Below are positions 8,806-17,200 of a DNA stretch of 64,000 nucleotides, one piece after another (position 1 is the first letter of the stretch; each line of letters opens with the position of its first letter). This DNA is from Acidimicrobiales bacterium (GTDB lineage Bacteria; Actinomycetota; Acidimicrobiia; Acidimicrobiales; DATDAH01): contig JAEUJM010000015.1 of NCBI GenBank assembly GCA_016794585.1, positions 153,404 through 217,403 of the forward strand, in the 5' to 3' direction. The position numbers and the translations under genes are program-made. The notes under the pieces are model-generated. The model worked only from the letters and a program-made list of their open reading frames with translations, did not search any database and had not been told where the DNA came from.

Positions 8806-10062
8806 ATGAGGATCCGCAACGTCGTAGCCGCGATCGCGATCGGGATGGCGGCCGTCGCGGCCTCACCCCCGCCGGCGGAGGCGGCCACGCCGCCGAGCCC
8901 GGCGTGTCCCGCCGATGCTCCCACCATCCGGGGGTCGGGCTTCATCGTGGGCACGTCGGGGAGGGACGTCATCTGGGGGAGCGCCGGGCCGGACGTGATC
9001 GACGCCCGAGGCGGTTGGGACATCGTGTGCGGCGGGGGTGGCGCCGACGCGATCCTCGGGGGGAGCGGTTCGGACTGGCTCCTGGGCGGCGCCGGTCCCG
9101 ACACCATCGACGGGGACTACGGCGACGACTCGATCGTCGGTGAGGGTGGCGCCGACGACCTGACCGGTGACCTCGGCTTCAACCAGTTCGACGGTGGCGC
9201 CGGCGCGGACGAGATCCACGGCGGGGACGTGGAAGACCGCATCTTCGGGGGCTCCGGCGCCGACGAGATGTACGGCAACGGCGGTGCCGACTTCATGGAC
9301 GGCGATGCCGGCAACGACTCGGTCCTCGGGGGTGCCGGCGACGACTCACAGGTCGCCGGGGACCAGGGCGACGACTTCGTCAGCGGCGGGGGCGGGCGCA
9401 ACAACGTGTGGGGCGGCGACGACGACGACGTCCTCGTCGGTGGCTCGGGGGACGAGAACCTCTACGGCGAGGTGGGCAACGACACCGTGTCGGGCAGCGG
9501 CGGCAACGACGTCATCTGGGGCGGCGGGGGTACCGGGGCCGACACCCTCAACGGCGGGAACGGAAACGACACGATCTACGGCGAGGCGGGCGACGACACC
9601 CTCACCGGTGGAACGGGCATCGATCCGCTCCACGGCGGGGCGGGCACCCAGGACGTCTGCGACCCGGGTTCGGGGGCCGATCCCACCCCGACCGAGTGCG
9701 AGGCCGTCGCCGCCGAGGGGTTGCTGCGGTTCGTGCTGCGCTGGACGACCCAGGTCGACATGGACCTCTGGGTGACCGAGACGGGTGGGAACCGCATCTG
9801 GTACCAGAACCCGTCGTCACCCACCGGCGGCCAGCTGGACGTCGATGTCCAGTGCAGTGGAAACGGGGGGCTCGAGAACATCGTGTGGACGTCCGGCGAC
9901 CAACCCGTCGACGGGACCTATCAGTACAAGGTCCACGAGTTCCAGCAGTGCGGCGACGGGCCGGCCTCGTGGTTCCTCGAGGTCTGGGTGGGGAGCACGC
10001 GCGTCCGATCGGAGTCGGGCACGGGCACACAGAGCCTCCGGACCATCTCGGTCAACGTCTGA
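8806..10062 (+). CDS. Secreted RTX-like calcium-binding protein with YfaP-like C-terminus
   Basis: 418 residues starting at an ATG preceded by GGAGGG. It has a signal peptide ending near AEAA. Residues about 45-300 are made of Gly/Asp nonapeptides of the hemolysin-type pattern (GGxGxDxxx, for example GGSGSDWLL, GGAGPDTID, GGNGNDTIY), which fold as calcium-binding parallel beta-rolls outside the cell. The last about 110 residues are different: RFVLRWTTQVDMDLWV, then TGGQLDVDV and PVDGTYQYKVHEF, resembling the DUF2135/YfaP-type domain. No protease or lipase domain is present, so the role is probably structural or adhesive. A TAGCGT hexamer at 8771-8776 may be its -10. Confidence 0.82.
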   Translation: MRIRNVVAAIAIGMAAVAASPPPAEAATPPSPACPADAPTIRGSGFIVGTSGRDVIWGSAGPDVIDARGGWDIVCGGGGADAILGGSGSDWLLGGAGPDTIDGDYGDDSIVGEGGADDLTGDLGFNQFDGGAGADEIHGGDVEDRIFGGSGADEMYGNGGADFMDGDAGNDSVLGGAGDDSQVAGDQGDDFVSGGGGRNNVWGGDDDDVLVGGSGDENLYGEVGNDTVSGSGGNDVIWGGGGTGADTLNGGNGNDTIYGEAGDDTLTGGTGIDPLHGGAGTQDVCDPGSGADPTPTECEAVAAEGLLRFVLRWTTQVDMDLWVTETGGNRIWYQNPSSPTGGQLDVDVQCSGNGGLENIVWTSGDQPVDGTYQYKVHEFQQCGDGPASWFLEVWVGSTRVRSESGTGTQSLRTISVNV

Positions 10063-10098
10063 GCGCCGAGCCGGTCAGATCTCGTCCGGTCCGCCGGC

Positions 10099-10878
10099 TC
10101 ACGCCGGCTTGTGGGCAACCCAGAGGTCCTCGGCGGGCCACTGGTCGGCCCACTCGGCGGTGACGATCTCGTACTCCGCGTGGGTGGCGGCGCCGGCGGG
10201 TGGGTGGAGCTCGTGGAGGGCGTCGACCACGAGGCCGGCGGCGACGAGCACGCGGATCCACTCGCCGTGGCCCGGGTGGTGCTCGGTGCCGCCGCCGGGC
10301 CAGGTGACGGGGGACAGCGCCCGCTGCGGTCGCTGGAGCCGGTCCGTGGCGTAGCCCTCGTCCTCGGGGACGCAGAGCGCGGCGAGCACGCTGTTGGTGA
10401 GGAAGACCAGGCGGCCACCGGGGCGCAGCAGCCGGGCCGCTTCGCCCACCCAGGCGGAGGGCGCACACCAGGGGGCGGCGCCGTACTCGCTGATGACCAG
10501 GTCGAAGGCCCCGCTGCGTAGGGGCACGACGGCGGCGTCCGCCTCGACCAGGGGGAAGACCAGGCGATGGTCGCGCTGGCACCGGGCGGCGGTCGCCAAC
10601 TGGTGGCGGCTCAGGTCGACCGCGACGGGGTGGGCTCCGGCACGCGCCAGCCACGCCGAGAGGTAGGCGGTGCCGCAGCCCAACTCGGCGATGGTGAGCC
10701 CCTCCAGGTCGCCGAGGAGCCCGAGCGTCGCCTCGGGGATGCGGAACAGGCCCCAGCTGATCGAGTCGTGCGCCCACAGCGCCGCCGCCCCCGGGTCGGT
10801 GACGTCGGCGTTCACGGCCGCCCACACGTCCCGGTTGCGGGCGGTGGTGTCCTCGTCGCGACCGACCGGTGGTTCCAC
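10099..10878 (-). CDS. Class I SAM-dependent methyltransferase
   Basis: 259 residues. Motif I is IAELGCGTAYLSAWLA at about residues 62-77, followed by VAVDLSRHQL (motif II) and FDLVISEYGA (motif IV), then RLLRPGGRLVFLTNS (post-motif), the normal order of a Rossmann-fold methyltransferase. A stretch rich in Trp, His and Pro (WCAPSAWVGEA, HHPGHGEWI) may shape the substrate site. The substrate cannot be named. The GTG start at 10878 has no clear ribosome site. It is divergent from the SGNH hydrolase gene with 111 bp between, and nothing nearby points to a pathway. Confidence 0.82.
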   Translation of the reverse strand: MEPPVGRDEDTTARNRDVWAAVNADVTDPGAAALWAHDSISWGLFRIPEATLGLLGDLEGLTIAELGCGTAYLSAWLARAGAHPVAVDLSRHQLATAARCQRDHRLVFPLVEADAAVVPLRSGAFDLVISEYGAAPWCAPSAWVGEAARLLRPGGRLVFLTNSVLAALCVPEDEGYATDRLQRPQRALSPVTWPGGGTEHHPGHGEWIRVLVAAGLVVDALHELHPPAGAATHAEYEIVTAEWADQWPAEDLWVAHKPA

Positions 10879-10989
10879 GGGCCCGTGTCTACCTGCTCCG
10901 TCCTGCTCGTCCTGCTCGTCCCGCTCCCCGGGAGCGTCGCGGGGACGCGGGGTACGCTCCGGGCCGAGCCGACGGGGGGAGGTCTCGCC

Positions 10990-12519
10990 ATGGACAGGCA
11001 GCGGTTCCGGCTGTCACCCCAGGCCCGATCGGCCGTCGTGCTGGGCGCCGGTTGGGTGATGGGTGTCGCACTGGTCTTCGCCATCGCGTTCGCCGTGGCG
11101 CCCTTCGAAGCCAGCGCCTCGGTCGTGTGGGCGGGGGTGGCCCTCGGTGCGCTGGTCCACGCCACGCTGGCCGCGCTCCTCGTCCGTTGGGGGTTCGAGC
11201 TCGGGCTCTGGCGGGTGGTGACGCCGTGGCGCCGTGTCGTGGCCGTCGCGGTGGTCGCCGTGGCCGGCCTCGCGTCGTTGGGCGTGCACGAGTTGGACGG
11301 TCGGATCCTCGCCGAGCTCACCGGGGGCCAGGCCTCGGCGTACCGATGGGGGGTCGCCCTCGGGCTGGTGCTGGGCGCCGGCTTCGAGGCCGGTTACCTG
11401 ATCCGGTGGGTGTGGCGGGTCGACGCCGGCGGTCCCGCGACGCCCGGTCGGTGGGACGCCCTCGTCCCGCTGACCGGAGGCATCGGCGTCGGCGTGCTCG
11501 CCGCCGCCCTGTTCTTCGCCGGCGGGGCGGTGTGGCGCAACGAGCGCCTCGACCGCTTCGAGGCCGAGATCCCGGTGATCGAGGGCATCGACGGGGTGTA
11601 CTTCGCGTTCGGGGACTCCTACTCGGCCGGCGAGGGCCTGCCGCCGTTCGACCGCTGGACGGCCAAGGTCGCCGCCGACGGGTCCAACCGGTGCCACCGC
11701 TCCTCCCGGGGCTATCCCCGGTTGCTGCGCTTCGCCGAGCCGCAGCCGCCGCAGGTGTTCACCGCCTGTTCGGGGGCGGTCATCGCCGATCTCCACCGCG
11801 GCCACACCCAGCCGGGGGCCGATGCCGAGACCTTCGTGGCGCCGCAGGCGGACGGCGAGGTCCACCCGGAGGCCGGCCTCGTCACCGTGACCATCGGCGG
11901 CAACGACATGCAGTTCGCCGAGATGGTGACCTTCTGCATCATCCACTCGCACTGCATGCAGGACACGTTCGGCCACGGCATCACCGGCGGCGGCCGCTTC
12001 ATCCGCTATCCCGAGCCGCAGCCGCTGGGTTCCTGGATCACCGAGACGATGGACCGTGTCTCGCGGGCGCACCGAGTGCTGTTCCGGCGTCTCCGCGCCG
12101 AGTACCCGCGAGCCCGGATCGTCGTCATCGGGTACCCGTACCTGTTTCCGGGCGGCTCGGCGGGATCCGTGCCGAACGACTGCGTCAGCGTGCTGCGCCG
12201 CGTCGGCGAAGACGAGCGCGAGGCGGTGCGGGCCCACACGGACCGGTTCAACGACCTCATCCACCGCAGGGCCGTGTCCGCGGGACTCGAGTTCCTCTCG
12301 CCGGTCGAGCTCTGGGACGGTCACGAGCCGTGCGGCGACGCCGGCCAGTTCACCAACTCGGTCAAGCCCATCGGGGGCGACGGATCCTTCCATCCGAGCC
12401 GCAGCGGTCAGCAGGCCTTGGCACAGCTCGTCTCGTGCTACCTCGTCTCCCACCCCGAGCCGCCGGCGGGCGGGCCGGTCCCCGGCTCACCCGAGGCGCC
12501 CGTCGAGTGCCCGTCATGA
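10990..12519 (+). CDS. Membrane-anchored SGNH/GDSL hydrolase
   Basis: 509 residues. The ATG at 10990 follows a GGGGGAGG ribosome site, and the open frame upstream is noncoding. About four hydrophobic segments fill residues 15-180, then an extracytoplasmic SGNH hydrolase begins. Block I is FAFGDSYSAGEG (nucleophile Ser), block III is VTIGGNDM, and block V is GDGSFHPSRSGQQA with the catalytic His. Several Cys residues in the hydrolase part could form disulfides, as in secreted actinobacterial SGNH lipases/esterases. The likely activity is esterase or deacylase on an outer-surface lipid or glycan, with unknown substrate. It ends in a Pro-rich tail. Confidence 0.85.
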   Translation: MDRQRFRLSPQARSAVVLGAGWVMGVALVFAIAFAVAPFEASASVVWAGVALGALVHATLAALLVRWGFELGLWRVVTPWRRVVAVAVVAVAGLASLGVHELDGRILAELTGGQASAYRWGVALGLVLGAGFEAGYLIRWVWRVDAGGPATPGRWDALVPLTGGIGVGVLAAALFFAGGAVWRNERLDRFEAEIPVIEGIDGVYFAFGDSYSAGEGLPPFDRWTAKVAADGSNRCHRSSRGYPRLLRFAEPQPPQVFTACSGAVIADLHRGHTQPGADAETFVAPQADGEVHPEAGLVTVTIGGNDMQFAEMVTFCIIHSHCMQDTFGHGITGGGRFIRYPEPQPLGSWITETMDRVSRAHRVLFRRLRAEYPRARIVVIGYPYLFPGGSAGSVPNDCVSVLRRVGEDEREAVRAHTDRFNDLIHRRAVSAGLEFLSPVELWDGHEPCGDAGQFTNSVKPIGGDGSFHPSRSGQQALAQLVSCYLVSHPEPPAGGPVPGSPEAPVECPS

Positions 12520-12717
12520 GCTGCGCGGTCGCTCGGGGAAGCGGTGGACGGCGTCGTGTCCGGGCCGATCCGGGTCTGCCGGGGTAGGGGGAGCCCATGC
12601 GCTGTGACCGATTGGTGACATACAGACAAGCAACGACATGTTGTCAACCAGCGGAGATACGCTTGGGGTCCTCCGCTCCCCGGGCCGACACGGGAGGCGC
12701 CGACTGCCGAGGCTGCG

Positions 12718-14454
12718 ATGAGTGCTGAGAACCGTTTGCCCAGCACCCGCCGCCCCGATCAGGACGTCCACGACCTCGCCGAGCATCTCCGGCTGGCCCT
12801 GGACGCGGCCGGCCTCGGCACGTTCCGGTGGGACCGCGCCACCGGAACGGTGGTCTGGGACGAGCGCATGGAGGAGCTTTTCGGCTTCGAGCCGGGGACC
12901 TTCGACGGCACCTTCGAGTCCTACGTCGGCGCCCTCCACCCGGACGACCGGCCCGTCACGCTGGCGGCGGTGGACGAGGCCATGCGCACCGGGGAGGGCT
13001 ACCGGGTGGAGCACCGCGTCGTGCTCGCCGACGGCACCGAGCGGTGGATCGCCGGCGCCGGTCGGCCGACCTTCGGCCCCGACGGGACCGTCACCGGGGC
13101 CATCGGCTGCAGTCGGGACAACACGCCGGTTGCCGAGCGCCGCCTCGAACAGGAGGCGGCTGCCGCCCAGGAACGGGTCCATCGGGAGCGTCTCGAGCTG
13201 CTGGCCGGCGTGAACGAGGCCATCGGCCTCGCCGCCACGACCCAGGAGATCATGGCGGGCGTCGTACGGGCGGTCGTGCCGCGCCTGGCCGACTGGTGCT
13301 CGATCCACGTGCTGACCGACGCGACCGCCAAGGTGCCCGAGGTCGCGACCCACCACGTGGACCCCGACATGGTGGCCTTCGCCCAGGATCTGGCCGACCG
13401 CTATCCGTACGACCCGGACGCCGAGGTCGGCGTGCCGGCCGTCATCCGGACCGGCGCGCCGCAGTTCTTCCCCGACATCGACGATGAGGTCCTCGACACG
13501 TTCGACGCGAGCGACGACGAACGCCGCCTCGTCGCTCAGCTCGCCCTGCGCAGCGCGCTCGGGGTGCCGCTGGTCAAGCGGGGCCGGGTGATCGGCGCGC
13601 TGCAGTTCGTCATGACGGGTTCCCGGCGCCGCTACACGCAGGACGATCTCGCGCTCGCCGAGGCCCTGGCCAGCCGGGTGGCCTCTGCCATCGAGAACCG
13701 CCGGCTGGCCGAGCAGCAGCACGTGATCGCGACGACGCTCCAGCAGAGCCTGCTGCCCGACCGTCTACCGGACATCCCCGGCATCGATGCGGCCGTGCGC
13801 TATTGGGCGGTGGGTGAGGGGACCGAGGTCGGGGGCGACTTCTACGACCTGTTCCCCACCAGCGAGGAGGGTTGGGGGGCGGTCGTGGGCGACGTGTGCG
13901 GCACCGGCCCGACCGCCGCGGCGGTCACGAGCATGGCCCGCCACAGCATCCGGCAGTCGGCGTGGCGGGGCGACGACCCGGGCGCCATCTTCGGGTGGCT
14001 CAACCGGGCCATGCACGAGGCGGGCACCGACGGGTTCCTCACCGCCGCCTACCTGGGGGTGCGCCGCACCGACGGGGGCTTCTCGGTCGAGGTGGCGTCC
14101 GCCGGTCACCCGCTGCCCGTCCTCGTGCGAGCCGACGGCGAGGCGTCGTTCGTGGGTGAACCGGGCACCCTCGTCGGGGTGTTCGAGAAGGTGCGCATCA
14201 ACCCGGTCCCCCTCGAGCTGGCCCCCGGGGACACCCTCGTGCTCTACACCGACGGGGTGTCCGACGTGGCCCCGCCCCACGACCTCGCGGAGTCCGAGGT
14301 GCTCGACCTCGTGGCGGCGAGCGCCCGCGGCGCCGCCGGCGCCCAGGACATCGCCGACCAGATCCACCTGGCCCTGGCCGGGATCCTGCCCTTGGAACAG
14401 CGCGAGGACGACATCGCCCTCCTCGTGCTCCGGGTGTCGCCGTCGCCTGAGTAG
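12718..14454 (+). CDS. PAS-GAF-PP2C (SpoIIE/RsbU-type) serine phosphatase
   Basis: 578 residues. A PAS fold occupies about 25-140 (LALDAAGLGTFRWDRATGTV, then LHPDDRP, the PAS_3 style), a GAF domain about 160-325, and a PP2C-type SpoIIE phosphatase about 340-570. Metal-binding motifs are EVGGDFYDLF, GDVCGTGPTAA and LVLYTDGVSD. Such proteins dephosphorylate anti-sigma-factor antagonists in partner-switching stress pathways. No anti-sigma kinase or STAS gene lies beside it. The ATG at 12718 follows a stretch with a sequence resembling the TGACC-N4-GGTCA palindrome (12605-12618, one mismatch) and a TACGCT hexamer at 12658. It ends 7 bp from the convergent amidohydrolase gene. Confidence 0.88.
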   Translation: MSAENRLPSTRRPDQDVHDLAEHLRLALDAAGLGTFRWDRATGTVVWDERMEELFGFEPGTFDGTFESYVGALHPDDRPVTLAAVDEAMRTGEGYRVEHRVVLADGTERWIAGAGRPTFGPDGTVTGAIGCSRDNTPVAERRLEQEAAAAQERVHRERLELLAGVNEAIGLAATTQEIMAGVVRAVVPRLADWCSIHVLTDATAKVPEVATHHVDPDMVAFAQDLADRYPYDPDAEVGVPAVIRTGAPQFFPDIDDEVLDTFDASDDERRLVAQLALRSALGVPLVKRGRVIGALQFVMTGSRRRYTQDDLALAEALASRVASAIENRRLAEQQHVIATTLQQSLLPDRLPDIPGIDAAVRYWAVGEGTEVGGDFYDLFPTSEEGWGAVVGDVCGTGPTAAAVTSMARHSIRQSAWRGDDPGAIFGWLNRAMHEAGTDGFLTAAYLGVRRTDGGFSVEVASAGHPLPVLVRADGEASFVGEPGTLVGVFEKVRINPVPLELAPGDTLVLYTDGVSDVAPPHDLAESEVLDLVAASARGAAGAQDIADQIHLALAGILPLEQREDDIALLVLRVSPSPE

Positions 14455-14461
14455 GCGACGC

Positions 14462-15700
14462 TCAGTCAGTGAGGCCGAAGCGGTCCAGGCCGTAGGCGGC
14501 GATGGCGTTGGTGCGCAGCACCTTGCGGCACTCGTCGGCGTCCATGCCCGCGGCCACGAAGAGCTCGTGGGCCACCTTGCGGGAGTGCGGGAAGGTGCCG
14601 TCGGAGTGCGGGTAGTCGGTCTCGAACAGGATCATGTCGACGCCGACGTCGTCACGGCACTTGAGCCCGTGCAGGTCGTCGAACACGCAGCCGTAGACCC
14701 GGCCCTTCACCTGCTCGCTGGGCAGGACCGGCCCGCCCACGCCGCCGCGGCCGTCGGCCCAGACCGCGTCCATGCGCTCGAGCTGGAACGGCATCCAACC
14801 CACCTGGCTCTCGGCGTACGCGATCTTGAGGTCGCTGAAGCGCTCGAGGGTGCCGGAGAAGACCCAGTCGGCCAGCGAGCCCTGGGCGTTCTGGGCGTAG
14901 AGGGACATGGAGGTGGCGAGGGGGGCGTCCGGTGAGGTGGACGGCATCGACGAGGACGAGCCGATGTGCATCGACACGGTGGTGTCGGTGTCCTCGGCGG
15001 CGGCCCACAGGACGTCCCACTCGCCGGTGTACATGGAGGGGACCCCGAGCTTGGACGGGTTCTCGCTGAAGGCGATGGCGTGGCTGCCCTTGGCGGCGCA
15101 GCGGCGGAGCTCGTCCGCGGCGAGCTGCGGGTCCCACAGGGGGACGAGGGTGAGCGGGATGAGGCGACCCTTGCCGGCACCGCCGCACCACTCGTCGATC
15201 ATCCAGTCGTTGTAGATGCGCAGGCAGGCGAGGGCGAGGTCCTTGTCCTCGCGCTCGAGGAAGCCCTGGCCGGCGAAGCGGGGGAAGATGTTCGGGTAGT
15301 TGATGGCGGCCTCGACGTGGTTGAGGTCCATGTCGGCCAGCCGCTCGGTCTGGTCGTAGGTGCCGGGGCGGAAGTCGTCGTAGGTGGCGGGGACGTTGCG
15401 CTGCTCGTCGCGGGGCATGCCGGCGGGCGCATGGAGCAGGCCGGTGGGGGTCACCAGGTCGTCGAAGAGCCAGAGGTCGCACCAGTCGCCGTCGGGGACG
15501 TCGCGGGAGAACCCGTAGTGGCCACCCACGAACTCGAGCTTGACCCGCTCGGTGACCACCTTCGGGCCCCGGTCGCGCATCGACGCGGGCAGCTCGCGCT
15601 GCCAGAGGTCCTTGGGCTCCATCACGTGGTCGTCGACGGAGATGATGAGCGGGAGGTCGGCCTCGGCGGGGGTGGGAACGTCACCGGTCATGGGGTTCAT
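14462..15700 (-). CDS. Amidohydrolase-2 family TIM-barrel metal hydrolase/decarboxylase
   Basis: 412 residues. Early SVDDHVMEP supplies the first metal ligand pattern, SMHIGSSSSMP holds the mid-barrel His, and ILFETDYPHSDGTFPHS near the C-terminus is the characteristic Asp-Tyr-Pro-His of this family, which includes ACMSD-like decarboxylases and many uncharacterised hydrolases. Start choice is between ATG 15700 and ATG 15691. The start overlaps the stop of the cupin gene by 4 bp, so the two are translationally coupled and probably act on the same substrate, which I cannot name. Confidence 0.83.
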   Translation of the reverse strand: MNPMTGDVPTPAEADLPLIISVDDHVMEPKDLWQRELPASMRDRGPKVVTERVKLEFVGGHYGFSRDVPDGDWCDLWLFDDLVTPTGLLHAPAGMPRDEQRNVPATYDDFRPGTYDQTERLADMDLNHVEAAINYPNIFPRFAGQGFLEREDKDLALACLRIYNDWMIDEWCGGAGKGRLIPLTLVPLWDPQLAADELRRCAAKGSHAIAFSENPSKLGVPSMYTGEWDVLWAAAEDTDTTVSMHIGSSSSMPSTSPDAPLATSMSLYAQNAQGSLADWVFSGTLERFSDLKIAYAESQVGWMPFQLERMDAVWADGRGGVGGPVLPSEQVKGRVYGCVFDDLHGLKCRDDVGVDMILFETDYPHSDGTFPHSRKVAHELFVAAGMDADECRKVLRTNAIAAYGLDRFGLTD

Positions 15701-16221
15701 CCTTGCTCAGGTTTGGCGCTGAAGACCGCACGCAGGTCCTCGAGACCGGCGGGCAGCTCGATGGGCGGGTCGGGCAGGACGGTGACGCCGTGCTCGGCGA
15801 GCACCGCGGCGAGGGCCTCGGGCTCGTCGCTCCACGAGCGGGGGTCGCCCAGCATCACCTCGTAGAGCTCGACGCCGTCGGGGCCGGCCACGAAGGGGCC
15901 GAAGGAGGCCCCGAGGGGCAGCTCGAGGTGGTCGCCGGGACCCAGCTCGACGCCGTCGCAGCTGAACGAGCCGGCCAGCACCTGCAGGGTGTGCGGGCTG
16001 TGGTGGCCGTGGCGGCGCACGATCATGCCGGGATCCCATCGGGCCTGCAGGGCCAGGTACAGCGGGTCGACCGAGAAGGCCACCCACCGCTCCCAGACGT
16101 GGGACTCGGAGCCGTCCGCGTTGCGTTGGCTGCGCACGGCGAACCAGGGGAGCGTCTCGTCGTCGTGGCGCACGAGGCGGTGCTCGAGGCCCGGGACCCG
16201 CGGTGACGGGGGAGCGCCCAT
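15697..16221 (-). CDS. Cupin-domain protein
   Basis: 174 residues. A single cupin barrel is suggested by WDPGMIVRRHGHHSPHTLQVLAGSF-type spacing (a His-x-His-His cluster about residues 71-73), followed by GVELGPGDHLELPLG. These His residues would bind a metal in a small beta-barrel. It is the first gene of a two-gene operon with the amidohydrolase (4-bp overlap). It may be an oxygenase/isomerase or a binding protein. The leaderless-type start at 16221 fits the -10 hexamer just upstream. Confidence 0.75.
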   Translation of the reverse strand: MGAPPSPRVPGLEHRLVRHDDETLPWFAVRSQRNADGSESHVWERWVAFSVDPLYLALQARWDPGMIVRRHGHHSPHTLQVLAGSFSCDGVELGPGDHLELPLGASFGPFVAGPDGVELYEVMLGDPRSWSDEPEALAAVLAEHGVTVLPDPPIELPAGLEDLRAVFSAKPEQG

Positions 16222-16227
16222 TGCGGC

Positions 16228-16233
16228 AACCTA
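16228..16233 (-). promoter_or_regulatory. -10 hexamer (TAGGTT) for leaderless cupin gene
   Basis: On the minus strand TAGGTT ends 6 nt before the ATG at 16221, and no ribosome site lies between. This is the same spacing as other start-proximal hexamers in the window. Confidence 0.5.
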
Positions 16234-16276
16234 CCCGCGCCGCAGGCAGGCGCCGTCCGGCGAGGCGCGACCGCCG

Positions 16277-16903
16277 CTAGGAAGTCGCCGCCGGCGCCAC
16301 CAGCGCCGGCTTCGCACCGCGGTGGTTCGCCTTCGGCGCCGTGCTGTAGACCGCCATCGCGCAGTCGACGATGGTCTGGCGCACGGCGGGATCGTCGAAG
16401 TCGACGATCCCGGGCGGCGTGTAGACCGGCCGCAGCATGGCCCCGAGGGCGCAGAACGCCCGGGTGGCCGCCTGCGGGTCGTCCTGGTTCACGGTGGCGA
16501 GACGGGCGAAGCGAGCGCCGCGCTGGTCGATCTGGTGCCCGGCGTCCATGCGATGGCGGATGCTGGCGTCGAAGGCGGCGATGGCCGCCGCGTCCGGGTG
16601 GTCGCAGATGATGTCGACGAGCTCGACCAGGAAGGGGCGGCGGGTGCGGGGCGTGAGCCGTCCGGCGGCCTCCCGACGATCGAGCAGCCCGTCCATCGCC
16701 GCGACGAGGGGGATCAGCACCTCGGCGAGGAGGGCCTCCTTGGACTCGAAGTGGTGCAGCACCGCGGAGCGGGTGATGCCGAGCTCCTCGGCGATCTCGC
16801 CGAGGGTGGCGGTCTCGTAGCCCTTGTTGCGGAAGACCCGCGCCGCGGTGTCGATGATGGCGCGGCGTGTCTCCGCCCCGGAACGGTCAGGGGATGCGGG
16901 CAA
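16277..16903 (-). CDS. TetR/AcrR-family transcriptional regulator
   Basis: 208 residues. The N-terminal helix-turn-helix is typical: RRAIIDTAARVFRNKGYETA, then TLGEIAEELGITRSAVLHHF about residues 13-52. The rest is helical and should form the ligand and dimer domain. The TTG start at 16903 has GGGAGG six bases upstream. The gene is divergent from the secreted-protein gene at 17201, and the 297 bp between them hold several palindromes, two of which match TGACC-N4-GGTCA with one change each. Autoregulation plus control of the divergent gene is the natural inference. The same site recurs at 24955 and 30772. Confidence 0.88.
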   Translation of the reverse strand: MPASPDRSGAETRRAIIDTAARVFRNKGYETATLGEIAEELGITRSAVLHHFESKEALLAEVLIPLVAAMDGLLDRREAAGRLTPRTRRPFLVELVDIICDHPDAAAIAAFDASIRHRMDAGHQIDQRGARFARLATVNQDDPQAATRAFCALGAMLRPVYTPPGIVDFDDPAVRQTIVDCAMAVYSTAPKANHRGAKPALVAPAATS

Positions 16904-16974
16904 GGTCGGCCTCCCAGGCTGGTTGCATTCGTCGGTGTCCTGCCCGCCAGGGCCTCAGTGTGACAGGTGTGTAT

Positions 16975-17044
16975 CGACCGGTCGGCGGACCGACTGACCC
17001 CCAAACCAGGGGGCGGCCTGGGTCGAAAGGCCCAACCAGGCGCC
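16975..17044 (+). other. Palindrome and hairpin cluster in divergent region
   Basis: Three structures follow one another. A perfect 10-bp palindrome lies at 16975-16984. C5 (16998-17002) pairs with G5 (17009-17013) around a 6-nt loop. A long hairpin spans about 17013-17044, with GCCTGG at 17016-17021 pairing with CCAGGC at 17036-17041 and a GAAA tetraloop at 17025-17028. It could be DNA operators, a structured 5' leader of the gene at 17201, or both. Confidence 0.4.
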
Positions 17045-17059
17045 GATTGCAGCACCTCG

Positions 17060-17075
17060 CTGACCCGGAAGTCAG
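17060..17075. promoter_or_regulatory. TetR-type operator candidate 1
   Basis: CTGAC-N6-GTCAG inverted repeat. The core at 17061-17074 matches TGACC-N4-GGTCA with one change. It sits 33 bp (about three helical turns) from the second copy at 17093. Confidence 0.5.
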
Positions 17076-17079
17076 TGCA

Positions 17080-17108
17080 ACCAATGGGTCCACTGACTCA
17101 TTGGTCAG
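17080..17108. promoter_or_regulatory. TetR-type operator candidate 2 inside a longer stem
   Basis: CTGAC (17093-17097) and GTCAG (17104-17108) form the second copy of the inverted repeat. The same stretch is overlapped by a longer dyad with ACCAATG at 17080-17086 and CATTGGT at 17099-17105, which could fold as an 11-bp RNA stem with a 4-nt loop. The nearest downstream gene starts at 17201. Confidence 0.45.
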
Positions 17109-17200
17109 CGATTGGCTCATTTGCACCAGTCCCCGGGCCGATTGGTTACACGCCGGCACCCGTCGGCGCCCCTGACTCCCTCGAAGGAAGGTCCAGCACG

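Noticed and set aside
10567..10989. Upstream extension of the SGNH hydrolase open frame
   Set aside because: It overlaps the divergent methyltransferase, has antisense-shadow composition, and the ATG at 10990 has a good ribosome site directly before the first membrane helix. The same logic rejects the extensions before nadE, hipA and the ABC ATPase.
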